Source: AB-629-J13 sp964518835
GTDB lineage: Bacteria > Fidelibacterota > Marinisomatia > Marinisomatales > AB-629-J13
Direction: 5' to 3'
Assembly (NCBI GenBank): GCA_964518835.1
Contig: CAZFKU010000002.1
Span: forward strand, 16,351-80,350
DNA length: 64,000 nt
A model generated the notes under the pieces. That model ran no database searches. It was not told the origin of the DNA and saw only the letters and a list, made by a program, of their open reading frames with translations. Shown here in pieces: positions 42,523-52,520 of this stretch. The position numbers and the translations under genes were made by a program. The number at the start of each line of letters is the position of its first letter. The stretch's first letter is position 1.

Positions 42523-42909
42523 TCATATTAATTTTTCCTTGTCAAAAGCGTCCGGGAGCAAGGTTCTGCTTGATGTTTCTTTCATTTTGTTTTCATTGTC
42601 AGTTATCAAGATCGGAATATCTCCGCACAACTCCCAGATAACCTGCCGACAGGCTCCACAGGGGAATCCCCCATTTTTACTTGCCACCGCCAAAGCTTTG
42701 AATGTGGAATGTCCCTCAGAAACAGCATTATACAAAGCAATCCGTTCAGCACAGCATGTTAATCCATAACTGACGGATTCTACATTACACCCGCCAATTA
42801 TGGTACCATCCTCCGTTTCAACAGAAGCCCCTACAGTGTATTTAGAAAAAGGTGCGTATGATTTTTCACGCATCTTTTTTGCAATTCGTATGAGTTTTTC
42901 TTGATTCAT
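42523..42909 (-). CDS. cdd: Cytidine deaminase
   Basis: Zinc deaminase converting (deoxy)cytidine to (deoxy)uridine. The catalytic site is CCAERIALYNAVSEG, with the zinc Cys, and Glu as proton shuttle. The second zinc pair is in PCGACRQVIWE. It has 128 residues, a homotetrameric-type length. It lies 12 bases before tdk and three bases after the rhomboid gene. Confidence 0.96.
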   Translation of the reverse strand: MNQEKLIRIAKKMREKSYAPFSKYTVGASVETEDGTIIGGCNVESVSYGLTCCAERIALYNAVSEGHSTFKALAVASKNGGFPCGACRQVIWELCGDIPILITDNENKMKETSSRTLLPDAFDKEKLI

Positions 42910-42912
42910 GAT

Positions 42913-43560
42913 TTACACAACTCGAAACGTTCTGAATAATTTTTGTCCTCCAACACCAGCAATAAATCCCCCTATATGAGCAAACCATGCCACCCCACCG
43001 GTTGTATCCAGCCCTAGCGTCCCCAGTCCATTGCTTAATTGCATAAAAAACCAAATTCCCAATACAATTTGCGCAGGTACTCTAACCGTAGTGATAAAGA
43101 AAAATATGATGAAAACATGGACTCTTGCTTTTGGGTACATCATCATGTAAGCACCTAAAACTCCGGCAATGGCTCCGCTGGCACCTACCATTGGAATTTG
43201 AGACACTGAATTTAATACCACCTGACTCAATGCTGCGGCCACTCCACAGGCGAGGTAAAACAGCAGGTAGCGGACATGCCCTAAAGCGCTTTCCACATTA
43301 TCTCCAAATATCCACAAGAACCACATATTCCCCGCAATATGGGCGATGCCTCCGTGGATGAACATGGATGTAAAAATATTTAAAATGGAAAACTGAGCCG
43401 GGACAAGACCGAATGCGTAAATGAAAGCTCTTTCTGCTGCAACGTCTGAAAGTCCTAAGCTAATTTGAAAAAGATGGACAGCAATGTTTATTCCTAAAAT
43501 GGAATAGGTGACATACGGGACAAGTATTCGGGGATTGTCATCCTTGTACGGAAAAAACAC
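42913..43560 (-). CDS. Rhomboid intramembrane serine protease
   Basis: A 215-residue membrane protease with six or seven helices. The catalytic Ser is S128 in VGASGAIAGVLG and the partner His is H194 in WFAHIGGFIAG. SMFIHGGIAHIAGNMWFLWI is the conserved HxxxN region in the second helix, and the SALGHVRYLLFY loop follows. It sits at the head of the nucleoside-salvage unit with only three bases to cdd. The role is unknown. Confidence 0.93.
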   Translation of the reverse strand: MFFPYKDDNPRILVPYVTYSILGINIAVHLFQISLGLSDVAAERAFIYAFGLVPAQFSILNIFTSMFIHGGIAHIAGNMWFLWIFGDNVESALGHVRYLLFYLACGVAAALSQVVLNSVSQIPMVGASGAIAGVLGAYMMMYPKARVHVFIIFFFITTVRVPAQIVLGIWFFMQLSNGLGTLGLDTTGGVAWFAHIGGFIAGVGGQKLFRTFRVV

Positions 43561-43630
43561 AGGTCAATTTTATCTGATTAATTATAAAAAACCAAAAGAG
43601 ATTCTGTAAACAACCAAAAGAAATGGCAAT

Positions 43631-45640
43631 TCAATTTACAGAAAAAAATATAGTTTTTTCTAATTTATTCCCGGCATAATCTTTAACAATCAAAACTACC
43701 GAGTGTTCACCGCTACTCAATGAATCATGGAGTGAATAAGACAACTTTCTCATTATGGGTTGATAGGCACAATAAACAGGTTTTCCGTCCAGAATAATTT
43801 TTAATGCTTCTTCTGTAGGTTCGATCCCTGAAAGATCATCTTTTAGAATGTATTCAAAGGAAGAAATTTCATCAGGGAGATAGGACTGTAAATGTGCCGG
43901 AAAAGCATTCACAATTTCAGGAGGAGTTGAGTCCTGTAATAATGTTACCAACCCTAATTCAAGTAATCCCGCTGATATTAGAGTCGAATTTTTAAAACGA
44001 GATTCCTGAAACTCCCATTCTTCTTTTTTGAAATTAAATTTATAAATTCCTAATCCATCCATATATTGTTGATTTTGGTTTAACGTGAATGTCAGGATTG
44101 CAGGATTTTTCAAGGTGAGATTTATAGGTTCAATTAAATAAATATTTGTCACTGGATTTATGGGATGATTTGAAGAGGGATTCCCAACATTATCAATCCA
44201 AACCAATGCTGTATCGTATAATGTGGAATCAGTGAATTGGATAGTCACCGTTTGGTCAATAGAATTTAGTATAGAATGTGAATTGGGATAAGCGACTTTT
44301 GAATTAATAGGAAAGTTAATTGGACCTTCTTCAGTTGATATTGAAATACTGTTAACATTTTTAAATTCATCAAAAGGAATTAATGAACTATAAAAAGTTT
44401 GAAGGGTAGATTGATAGAATTTAAAATTAAAATAGTTTTCATTTTTTAAGAGGGTACCTTCTCGACCTGTAATGTGATTATATGAGGATTGAAATTTGAT
44501 AAAAACACCCGCTTCGCTATTTAAAATTTGTAAGGGTGTATTAAAAATGATATTGTTATGCAACACTTCCGGATTTAACCACAATCGTGGTTTTTGTTGA
44601 TATTTATTTTTGGTTAGCCCCCAGACAATCTCTGCGTTTGCTCTTGAAATATTTCCTGCAGCGTCCATTACGGAAAGGTGGAGTGAATGAATACCGGGAG
44701 ACAGTGAAATTTGTCCATTTAATTCAATATTGGGAAGAAAAGCCGAATTATTCTTCAGAAATAATTTATGATAAGACAGACCTTCCGTTTTTCCAAATTC
44801 ACGGTTTTCAATGGAATTCATTTGTCCTGTTTGATCAAAACTGATGGAATCATACGTAAAATCAAAAGCCAAAACATCATCAATAAACAGTTCCGCTTTA
44901 AAGAATTGATAACGATTTGTATTTTGCTGGATTTTATCCTCTAAGCTGATAGCAAATCCAATTTTTCCTGTGGTACAATAAATCGTATCTAAAATTGAAT
45001 ATAGACCGGTTTGGTGTTGAATCATTGAAAATTCCATTGGCAAGGGGAATCCGTTTATGAGTGTTTCCGGTTTTAGTGGAAAAACAGTCATCCCCTTTAA
45101 AACGGGAGGGAGTGTATCGGAAATAGAAATTCCCTGCCTCAGGGGATTTAATGTAGTACCCTTCGGACTCCGCAGTTCAAAATGGAGATGAGGTCCAAAT
45201 GATGCTCCACTGTTTCCGGTAAAACCAATGATGTCACCCTTTTTAAATGGGAAATCTGTGCTGTCAAAATATGAATTTACATGGTAAGCACCCGCCTTTG
45301 ATTGCAGGGAAAATAGTTTCTTTTCCAATTCATTGGAAAATTTACTCAAGTGGCAGTACACAGCAGTTTTTCCTGAATTTGTTTCCAGGTAAAGTGCTTT
45401 TCCATAGCCGGTGTAATTTGTGACCATTCGTGATATAAACCCATCTTCAACTGCAAAAACATCAAATCCTTCCCTGCCGTTGGTTTTGATGTCAATTCCC
45501 ATGTGGAAATGGTCATCTCTGAATTCACCGAAATTTGAGGACAGTTTTCTGCCAGCATTTGTAGGCCAGATCAATTCTCCATTTAAATGAGTGAAAATAA
45601 AAATTAAAAGAAAAAGGAGCAGTTTTGCATTAGAGTTCAT
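43631..45640 (-). CDS. Secreted M23 (LytM-type) metallopeptidase with C-terminal beta domains
   Basis: A 669-residue envelope protein with a signal peptide (about 1-21). The LytM domain lies at about 25-165, with zinc ligands H46 and D50 in HFHMGID and H153 in GPHLHFE (H151 also present), so it should be an active peptidoglycan or protein endopeptidase. The remaining 500 residues are beta-rich. They include Ig-like segments (SPGIHSLHLSVMDAAGNISR and SSGEHSVVLIVKDYAGN), probably for cell-surface anchoring or substrate choice. Flanked by 70- and 79-base gaps, it may be its own unit. Confidence 0.9.
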   Translation of the reverse strand: MNSNAKLLLFLLIFIFTHLNGELIWPTNAGRKLSSNFGEFRDDHFHMGIDIKTNGREGFDVFAVEDGFISRMVTNYTGYGKALYLETNSGKTAVYCHLSKFSNELEKKLFSLQSKAGAYHVNSYFDSTDFPFKKGDIIGFTGNSGASFGPHLHFELRSPKGTTLNPLRQGISISDTLPPVLKGMTVFPLKPETLINGFPLPMEFSMIQHQTGLYSILDTIYCTTGKIGFAISLEDKIQQNTNRYQFFKAELFIDDVLAFDFTYDSISFDQTGQMNSIENREFGKTEGLSYHKLFLKNNSAFLPNIELNGQISLSPGIHSLHLSVMDAAGNISRANAEIVWGLTKNKYQQKPRLWLNPEVLHNNIIFNTPLQILNSEAGVFIKFQSSYNHITGREGTLLKNENYFNFKFYQSTLQTFYSSLIPFDEFKNVNSISISTEEGPINFPINSKVAYPNSHSILNSIDQTVTIQFTDSTLYDTALVWIDNVGNPSSNHPINPVTNIYLIEPINLTLKNPAILTFTLNQNQQYMDGLGIYKFNFKKEEWEFQESRFKNSTLISAGLLELGLVTLLQDSTPPEIVNAFPAHLQSYLPDEISSFEYILKDDLSGIEPTEEALKIILDGKPVYCAYQPIMRKLSYSLHDSLSSGEHSVVLIVKDYAGNKLEKTIFFSVN

Positions 45641-45719
45641 TGGGGTGTAGGAATTTAACCCGTTTCAACCAATGACTAAATTATTTGAATTGACTTATCT
45701 CCAACTGCATCCGTTTTAA

Positions 45720-48700
45720 TTAACTGTTTGAATCAGAAAACCATTTATACAATGCTGGAATGATCAACAAAGTCAATACCGTTGACGTTACTAAACCACC
45801 CACTACTACCGTTGCTAAAGGACGTTGAACTTCGCTACCAGTTCCTGTTGCAAGAAGTAAAGGCAATAACCCCAGTGTTGTGGTTATTGCTGTCATTAAT
45901 ACAGGGCGCAGACGCAGCATTGCACCTTTAACTGCTGCATTAGCAGCAGATAACCCCTCTTTTAAAAATTGATTAATACAGGTTACCAGAACCATACCGT
46001 TTTCCAAAGCGATTCCAAACAGTGCTATAAACCCGATGGATGAGGGTACGGAAAGATTTTGATTTGTTATCCACAATGCCACAATTCCGCCAACCAAAGC
46101 CAATGGGATATTGAGAAGAATCAACAAAGAATTTTTTACTGAATGAAAATTCAAATACAGCAGGGATAATATGATTACTAAAATTATTGGAACAATTACT
46201 GCTAATTTTTTATTGGCTTCCTGCTGAAGTTTATACTGTCCTCCCCATTCGGTGAAATAACCGGCTGGCAGAATTACTCTTTCTTCTAAAACCTGTATAG
46301 CTTCTTCAACAAATGTACCAATATCCCGGTTGGACACATTACATTGAACCGTGATAAACCGCTGGTTGTTTTTTCTGGATATATGCCTGGGTCCCACAAC
46401 CTCCCGAACTTCTGTCAATTCCGATAAGGACAACAATGCGCCGGAAGGAGATTTTATCATAATATTTTCAATTGCAGATTTACTCCCACGATACTTTTCC
46501 GGATACCTCACAAGAATATTGTACCTTTGAACTCCTTCAAATATTTGTCCTGCTTTTGCACCTCCGATGGCTGCACTGATCAACTCCTGGACATCAGAAA
46601 CATTGATTCCATATCTGGCAATAGCGCCTCTATCAATTTCAATAACTAGTTGAGGTGAACCAACAATCTGGTCAGATTGAACATCTTCTGCTCCCCGAAT
46701 ATTTCTCAACACATTGGTTAATTCTTCACCCTTCTGATTAAGAATATCCAGATCATCACCAAATAATTTAATAGCCAAATCCCCACGAACACCTTCAATT
46801 AATTCGTCCGTCAACATTTTTATTGGCTGAGTAAGAGTAAAATTAACTCCCGGTAGGGAAACCAGTTTCCTGCGAATTATTTCCTCCATTTCATTAAGGG
46901 TTAGATTTTCACTCCATTGATCCTTCGGTTTATAATTAATAAATACATCTCCCAAATTGATAGCCATGAATTCTCCCCCAACTTCCCCCGTTCCCATGAT
47001 GGTTACGACTTCTTCTATTTCTGGAATTGCCAACAGTCTTTTTTCAATCAGCATCGCAAGTCGTTTGCTCTCATCAAGTGAAATTGACGGTGCCATTTGT
47101 ATGGTCACAATCGTAGTTCCTTCATCCATTTCGGGGGTGTACTCCGATCCAAGTTGAGGGAAAATGACTGTTCCAATTAATATCAGTATAACAGTAATAA
47201 TGACTGGTATCAGAGGTTTTTGAATAAAATAGGATATGAGTGAAAAGTATAATTTATTAGAAGAGACATTTGGTTTTTTACCAATTTTAATGTGTTTTCG
47301 TTGTAAAAAAAACTTAGACAATGCTGGACTGATAAACAGCCCAAACATCAAAGAACCAATTAATGCCAAAGACACAGTAAATGCCAATGGTTTAAACATT
47401 CTACCTTCCACTCCTTGAATTGTCATAAGGGGCATAAATACAAGAATAATAATTATGGTTGAAAATATGACCGGTCGAATAATCTCATGACAGGCATGAA
47501 TGATAATTTTTACTTTATTTTCCTTTGGATCTGACAGCTGCAGTTTTCTGGTTATATTTTCTACCATCACAATAGTATCGTCAACGAGAAGTCCAATGGC
47601 AATGGCTAAACCTGATAATGACATAAGATTTGCAGAAATTTCAAAAAACTGCATACCCATAATTGCAAATAAAAGCGAAAAAGGAAGGGAAAACGCAACA
47701 ACCAGACTTGATCGAATATTTCTTAAAAACAATAATAACACAATTACAACCAGAAATGTCCCTTGAAACAGAGCATTTGAAACGGTGGATAAACTTGCAT
47801 TCACAAGGGTTTTTTGTTCGTAATAGGGAACAATTGTTATTCCTTCCGGTAGTATCTGATTAATCTCAGCTAATTTCTTTTCTATCCTGTTAATAATTGT
47901 GGAAGAATTTGTACCAAACAGCTTTACAATTTGACCTGCAACAACTTCCATTTCACCATTTCTTGTCTGCAAACCACGACGGATTTCACCTCCAATTTTT
48001 ATTTCCGCAATATCTCTTAAAAATACCGGGGTCCCTTTAATTGACTTAATCACAATTTTACCCAAATCATCTATATTTTGCACTAACCCAACTGATCGGA
48101 TAATAAATTCCTCAGAATTTTTAATGAGATATTGTGCACCAACATTTGAATTATTCTCCTCAATTATTTTTATTATTTCATTAAGAGTAATATCATATTG
48201 AAGCAACGATTCCGGATGTACATAAATTTGAAACTGCTTTTCAAATCCACCGACACTAATGACCTCTGTTACACCCGGAATTGTGCGGAGTATAGGCTTT
48301 ATCATCCAGTCCTGAATTGTGCGTAGTTCTCCTAATGAGTAAGCTTTGGTTTGATCTTCAAGATAGTAAAACATGACAAAACCTAACACTGTGGAAATCG
48401 GCCCCATTGCGGGAGTGCCATACCCTTTAGGAATTTGTCTGGAGGCCTCCTGAAGACGCTCATTCACCAGTTGCCTTGCGAAATAAATATCCGTACCATC
48501 CTTAAAGAAAATGTTGACAATGGACAATCCGAATGTTGATATAGAACGAATTTCAACAATATCTGGTAATCCTGTCATAGCAACTTCTACAGGATAGGTG
48601 ATTAATTTTTCCACTTCTTCCGGAGCCAATCCTTCGGTTGTAGTGTACACTCTGACCACAGGAGGAGTAATTTCGGGAAGTGCATCCAAAGGAAGACTCT

Positions 48701-48791
48701 GATAGCTGTAAATCCCTGCACCCACAATAATCAACCCTGTAAGGACCATTAGAAATCGATTTTCTAATATAAATTGAATCAGTTTTTTCAT
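45720..48791 (-). CDS. Heavy-metal RND efflux pump, inner-membrane subunit (CusA/CzcA-like)
   Basis: A 1023-residue proton-driven antiporter with twelve membrane helices. The N-terminus FILENRFLMVLTGLIIVGAG and the porter sequence LDALPEITPPVVRVYTTTEG are signatures of the HME subgroup. Helix 4 carries GLAIAIGLLVDDTIVMVEN, with the Asp/Glu of the proton relay. GGAKAGQIFEGVQRYNI is in the second porter domain. The order outer-membrane factor, adaptor, pump and the His-rich adaptor support metal export. Which metal (Cu, Ag, Zn, Co, Cd) cannot be told. Confidence 0.93.
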   Translation of the reverse strand: MKKLIQFILENRFLMVLTGLIIVGAGIYSYQSLPLDALPEITPPVVRVYTTTEGLAPEEVEKLITYPVEVAMTGLPDIVEIRSISTFGLSIVNIFFKDGTDIYFARQLVNERLQEASRQIPKGYGTPAMGPISTVLGFVMFYYLEDQTKAYSLGELRTIQDWMIKPILRTIPGVTEVISVGGFEKQFQIYVHPESLLQYDITLNEIIKIIEENNSNVGAQYLIKNSEEFIIRSVGLVQNIDDLGKIVIKSIKGTPVFLRDIAEIKIGGEIRRGLQTRNGEMEVVAGQIVKLFGTNSSTIINRIEKKLAEINQILPEGITIVPYYEQKTLVNASLSTVSNALFQGTFLVVIVLLLFLRNIRSSLVVAFSLPFSLLFAIMGMQFFEISANLMSLSGLAIAIGLLVDDTIVMVENITRKLQLSDPKENKVKIIIHACHEIIRPVIFSTIIIILVFMPLMTIQGVEGRMFKPLAFTVSLALIGSLMFGLFISPALSKFFLQRKHIKIGKKPNVSSNKLYFSLISYFIQKPLIPVIITVILILIGTVIFPQLGSEYTPEMDEGTTIVTIQMAPSISLDESKRLAMLIEKRLLAIPEIEEVVTIMGTGEVGGEFMAINLGDVFINYKPKDQWSENLTLNEMEEIIRRKLVSLPGVNFTLTQPIKMLTDELIEGVRGDLAIKLFGDDLDILNQKGEELTNVLRNIRGAEDVQSDQIVGSPQLVIEIDRGAIARYGINVSDVQELISAAIGGAKAGQIFEGVQRYNILVRYPEKYRGSKSAIENIMIKSPSGALLSLSELTEVREVVGPRHISRKNNQRFITVQCNVSNRDIGTFVEEAIQVLEERVILPAGYFTEWGGQYKLQQEANKKLAVIVPIILVIILSLLYLNFHSVKNSLLILLNIPLALVGGIVALWITNQNLSVPSSIGFIALFGIALENGMVLVTCINQFLKEGLSAANAAVKGAMLRLRPVLMTAITTTLGLLPLLLATGTGSEVQRPLATVVVGGLVTSTVLTLLIIPALYKWFSDSNS

Positions 48792-48824
48792 TTCTTTATT
48801 TCCGAATTATAATTGCTGAATAGT

Positions 48825-49793
48825 CTAATGAATGTGTCCGCCGTCAAACATGTCTCTTCCAAGTTGTGCCTTTAGAATAAACCCATTTTCCTTTACATAC
48901 TGCTGTCCAATATTCAATCCTGATAACACTTCAACATGGGATTGATTTTCCTTTCCAAGTGTCAACACAGAAGGTTCAAATATATGTCCGTCATAAACAA
49001 AAACTACTGTGTGTTCATTAACTGTTTCCAATGCTGTTTTTGGGATGAGAACTTTACAATTCGATTTATTGATTACAATCTGACCGGTAATAAACTGCCC
49101 CGGTTTAAATTGTGAATCTGTGTTTTCTAATATCACTCTTGCTGAAGCTGTTCGTGTATCTTTGTCAAGAGTGGGAGAAATATAGGATATTTTACCACTT
49201 ACGGATTTAGTCCCTGAACTGAGAAGAATATTTGTTATTTGTCCAATTTGAAGTTGAGCCAGATATTTTTGATAAACTGATAGAATAGCCCAAACTTCAG
49301 ACAGGTCAGCAACTTCAAAATAATGGTCCTGTTTTCGGGCTGTTTCTCCTTTGGTAAAGTGCATGGCAATCACAACTCCATTCATGGATGAGCGGAGTTC
49401 ATAATCCGTTAGACTTTCATTACTCTCTATGACAGCCAATACTTCATCTTTTAAGACATCGTCTCCAATTTGCTTAAATACTTCTTTTACTACGCCTTCA
49501 AATCTTGGAGTTATATGCGCTAAACGATCCGGACTAATCTGAATTTCACCCGGCAAATCAATTCTTTCTTCTAAAAAGCCTTCGGAAGCAATCCCGATTT
49601 GGATACCGGTTTCCTTCAGTATTTCAGGTGAAAAAGACAGTTCGGAATGATGTTCATCATCATGCTTATGTGTATGTCCGTCATGATGGGCTGAATGAGA
49701 TTTATTTTCATGACTATGATGAAAAAAGTACTGAGTTCCTAAAAAGGTGACCACAACTGTTGCTGCAATAATGATTAAAATTTGTTTTTTCAT
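48825..49793 (-). CDS. RND efflux periplasmic adaptor (CusB/CzcB-like), His-rich
   Basis: Membrane-fusion protein of 322 residues linking the pump to the outer-membrane channel. After the N-terminal membrane helix (5-about 20) there is a His-rich segment with 11 His between residues 25 and 49, a likely metal-binding arm. Barrel-sandwich parts are ITPRFEGVVKEVF and MNGVVIAMHFTKGETARK, then the beta-barrel SYISPTLDKDTRTASARVI. No predicted hairpin longer than usual. It starts two bases after the TolC-like gene ends. Confidence 0.93.
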   Translation of the reverse strand: MKKQILIIIAATVVVTFLGTQYFFHHSHENKSHSAHHDGHTHKHDDEHHSELSFSPEILKETGIQIGIASEGFLEERIDLPGEIQISPDRLAHITPRFEGVVKEVFKQIGDDVLKDEVLAVIESNESLTDYELRSSMNGVVIAMHFTKGETARKQDHYFEVADLSEVWAILSVYQKYLAQLQIGQITNILLSSGTKSVSGKISYISPTLDKDTRTASARVILENTDSQFKPGQFITGQIVINKSNCKVLIPKTALETVNEHTVVFVYDGHIFEPSVLTLGKENQSHVEVLSGLNIGQQYVKENGFILKAQLGRDMFDGGHIH

Positions 49794-49795
49794 AA

Positions 49796-51001
49796 TTAAT
49801 TTTCCTTCCTAAAGTGTGTGTGATTTGCAACTCCAGTAATGCGGTCTAATTCAAAAAAATATGTGTGGTAATATTTTAATGCTTTTATATACTGTTCCCG
49901 GGATTGAAACCACATTTTTTGGGCATCCACCACATCCAGATATGTGAAACGACCGTTTAAATATCCGTCTGTAATTATTGTATAGGCATCCTTAGCTTCA
50001 GGAATTATATTTTCCTTCAAAATTTCAATTTCAGAATTCAATCTCCCCAGTTCTGCTTTCAAATTTCTTATCTCAAGATAAAGTTGTGATTCAATTGTAT
50101 TATGATTCAGACTTGATTGTTCTAATTCAAAAATAGCGCTATTTATGTTTCCCTGATTTCGATTAAAAACAGGAAGGGGAATTGACATTCCAATTTGAAA
50201 TGTGTTTCCGGAATGCTCATTTTGCTTCATACCGGTCCCTAAACTTAAATCTGGAATTACTTCCGCTTTTTCAATCTGAACCTGTACTTTTTTAATTTCC
50301 ATCAATACATTTGAGAGTTGAATTTCAAGTGAATTTTCTAAACCTACATTCTGTGGGATTTCAGGTACATTTTCCAATTTACCCTCAGCTATGGTAAGGT
50401 AACCATTCTCATTCCCCCAAAATGATCTAAGCGTATTCCAGTAGGTCTCAATAGATTTTTCAGTAGAACTCAGGTTCAATTTCTCATGATAAAGTTGGAT
50501 TTTTACTCTGGATCTTTCCGCTGAAGATAATTTTCCCGCTTTAACTTTTCTATCAACTTTAGTCAATAAATCATTGGAAATGGAAATGAGTTCTTCCTGA
50601 AACGACTTGGTTTTTTGTAAAAACAGAATGTTAGTAAAAATTTTCAAAGCTTCTGATACTTTAGATTGTTTTACAATCTCAAAATCTATTTCCGCTCTTT
50701 TCACTTGAAGTTCTTTCTGGCGCAAATTTTGTTTTCTTTTTCCACCTAAAGGGATTGGCTGAAAAATCATCCCGACTGACTCCGGATCATCGCCCTTTCC
50801 AGACTCAAATTCAACTGTAGGATTTGGAAATAATTTGCTCTGTTCCAATTTACCAGTTTGGATACTAATTTGTTTATTTGCCGAAACAATTTGAGGGTTT
50901 TTATTTATTACCAATTGCTTCAAAGTTTTGATATCTAAGGTCTGACTGGAGACCAGAGTTGAAATCACAGTACAAAATAGGTACCGTTTGAAATGGGGCA
51001 T
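49796..51001 (-). CDS. TolC-family outer-membrane efflux factor (CusC/CzcC-like)
   Basis: A 401-residue outer-membrane channel protein with a signal peptide (about 1-19, ending SSQ). Two OEP-type alpha-helical coiled-coil repeats are seen (TLKQLVINKNPQIVSANKQI and IEKAEVIPDLSLGTGMKQ). IGMSIPLPVFNRNQGNI is the strand-loop typical of CzcC-type members. The gene is the first of the three-gene efflux set, 76 bases after the small Cys/His protein. Confidence 0.92.
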   Translation of the reverse strand: MPHFKRYLFCTVISTLVSSQTLDIKTLKQLVINKNPQIVSANKQISIQTGKLEQSKLFPNPTVEFESGKGDDPESVGMIFQPIPLGGKRKQNLRQKELQVKRAEIDFEIVKQSKVSEALKIFTNILFLQKTKSFQEELISISNDLLTKVDRKVKAGKLSSAERSRVKIQLYHEKLNLSSTEKSIETYWNTLRSFWGNENGYLTIAEGKLENVPEIPQNVGLENSLEIQLSNVLMEIKKVQVQIEKAEVIPDLSLGTGMKQNEHSGNTFQIGMSIPLPVFNRNQGNINSAIFELEQSSLNHNTIESQLYLEIRNLKAELGRLNSEIEILKENIIPEAKDAYTIITDGYLNGRFTYLDVVDAQKMWFQSREQYIKALKYYHTYFFELDRITGVANHTHFRKEN

Positions 51002-51032
51002 AACTACCTCTTCTAAAGTTATTAAAAATGGT

Positions 51033-51049
51033 TCGGATTCAAAATCCGA
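51033..51049 (-). promoter_or_regulatory. Hairpin between the small Cys/His gene and the efflux operon
   Basis: TCGGAT and ATCCGA (6-base stem, 5-base loop) lie in the 76-base gap. On the minus strand the stem is followed by ACCATTTTTAAT, so it could be a weak terminator or attenuator dividing the small gene from the pump genes. It could also be an operator. Confidence 0.35.
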
Positions 51050-51077
51050 TGACTACATCAAAGTTTAGAAAAGGTAT

Positions 51078-51479
51078 CTAAATGATCAGGATAGCTGACT
51101 TTAAAAGTGGGGGGATTAAAGAGATAGGATTTTCATATAATTTGTATTCGGTAATACTTTCAATATTTAATCCATTGGGTAAGAAAATTTGTTGAATATC
51201 TAATTCCGGGTTATCAAAATTAAATTGCTGAATTAGGAATGTAAATTCAGGATTATAATTCCAAAATTGAATATCTATGCAATCAAAACAGGTATCCTGA
51301 TGTCCATCATTTTTTTGGGGTGGGTACTCACATTCAGTGCTGCATTCAACCTCAACATTCATGTGTCCATCAGATTCAAAACAGAGAACAGGAGATTCAA
51401 TTGCACTTTGACTGAGAATTGCTAAAGTAAAGAAAATGACTACAAAATGTCGGAATGGTTCTTCTCTTTGGTTACGCAT
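51078..51479 (-). CDS. Small secreted Cys/His protein upstream of the metal-efflux genes
   Basis: A 133-residue protein with an export signal (about 11-25, FVVIFFTLAILSQSA). A Cys/His/Asp-rich stretch follows: VLCFESDGHMNVE, ECSTECEY, then GHQDTCFDCIDI. The CFESDGH-type motif recalls small uncharacterised proteins I have seen beside CzcCBA/CusCBA genes in FCB bacteria. The residues suit metal binding (C, H, D). It probably works as a periplasmic metal-binding accessory of the pump (inference). No known domain. Confidence 0.65.
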   Translation of the reverse strand: MRNQREEPFRHFVVIFFTLAILSQSAIESPVLCFESDGHMNVEVECSTECEYPPQKNDGHQDTCFDCIDIQFWNYNPEFTFLIQQFNFDNPELDIQQIFLPNGLNIESITEYKLYENPISLIPPLLKSAILII

Positions 51480-51565
51480 TACAAATAATTTAATGATTCT
51501 TTGTATAATCTATCTAATATTTTTGAATCCCAATATTTTCATATATGATTTATTTATTGGATACA

Positions 51566-52384
51566 TCATTCAGAATTTTCCTTCAATTTTCTCAAATCGT
51601 CTTTTAAAGTTTTTATTTCTTCTTTTAATTCCTTTAGTTCCTTTTTTAAATCAGCATCCTCGAAGATAAAATCCTCATCATCCTCAAAAAGTTTATCAAA
51701 ATACCTTTTGTTAAACTTGTTTCCTCCTTTTTTAAATTTGAAATAATTAGGTTTGAAGGTTCCATTAAAACCAACATGAAATAACTCATCCCGTTCACCG
51801 AGAATAACATTGATTTTTTTTACACGCCCTTTCCTGATTACCTTAACAGTTATTTTTTCTTCAGGATCATATTCCTGAACTTTCCGGGTGAGGTCATACG
51901 AATCCCAAATTTCATCGTCATTTATTTCGATAATGACATCTCCGGCTTTCAATCCTGCCTGTTCCGCCGGACTGTCATCCAAAATTTCTGAAATTAAAAC
52001 ACCGCCATCAGATTTCACTTTGAAATACTCTCGCAGTTGGTCAGAAATGTCTTCACAATGGACACCCAAAAAAGCCCTATTTTCAAATAGTTTTGAGGAA
52101 TGATTTTCATCAAAAAATGAATCAATGTTTATGTCAATATCCAGCTCATCTACTAAATCCCTGATGGCATCTAATTCAACAATATCCTTTAAGTCCACTT
52201 CGTAGGTATTTTTCTCTCCGTCTTTTTCAATAGTCAGTTTTAATACATTGTTATCCACATGTGCTTCAACACGGGTTTGATGACTGGAAGCATCTTCAGT
52301 TTTTATTGTTGTGGTAATTTTGTGCGTTTTGTCACTTGAAAAAACTACACCCATTAAAATTAGTATCAGAAAAAGTCTGTTCAT
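51566..52384 (-). CDS. Exported PDZ-domain protein with an acidic coiled-coil tail
   Basis: Not a named family. It has 272 residues: a signal peptide (1-about 16), an acidic beta-rich N-terminal part (17-105) and a PDZ domain (about 105-200). The PDZ begins AFLGVHCEDISDQLREYF and contains DDSPAEQAGLKAGDVIIEIN. A basic-acidic linker and a C-terminal coiled coil (about 240-270, KKELKELKEEIKTLKDDLRK) follow. No protease domain is attached, unlike DegP or CtpA. Likely a periplasmic adaptor. It diverges from the gene at 52521 across 136 bases. Confidence 0.8.
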   Translation of the reverse strand: MNRLFLILILMGVVFSSDKTHKITTTIKTEDASSHQTRVEAHVDNNVLKLTIEKDGEKNTYEVDLKDIVELDAIRDLVDELDIDINIDSFFDENHSSKLFENRAFLGVHCEDISDQLREYFKVKSDGGVLISEILDDSPAEQAGLKAGDVIIEINDDEIWDSYDLTRKVQEYDPEEKITVKVIRKGRVKKINVILGERDELFHVGFNGTFKPNYFKFKKGGNKFNKRYFDKLFEDDEDFIFEDADLKKELKELKEEIKTLKDDLRKLKENSE

Positions 52385-52520
52385 GATTTCTCCATATTTC
52401 CATTAAAAACGTATTGCATATAATTTAGTTCCAAAATGGGAATATTCCTGTGAATAGATTTCAAATAAGGGTTAATTTTCATCCGAATATAAATTCAAAA
52501 TCATCTTCAGGAGTACTTTC

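Noticed and set aside
43561..43630. Two copies of AACCAAAAGA in the gap upstream of the rhomboid gene's opposite end
   Set aside because: Ten-base repeats in AT-rich sequence are likely by chance and show no structure.
45720..51001. Multidrug RND efflux pump
   Set aside because: The His-rich adaptor, CzcC-like channel and HME-type porter sequence fit heavy-metal export better.
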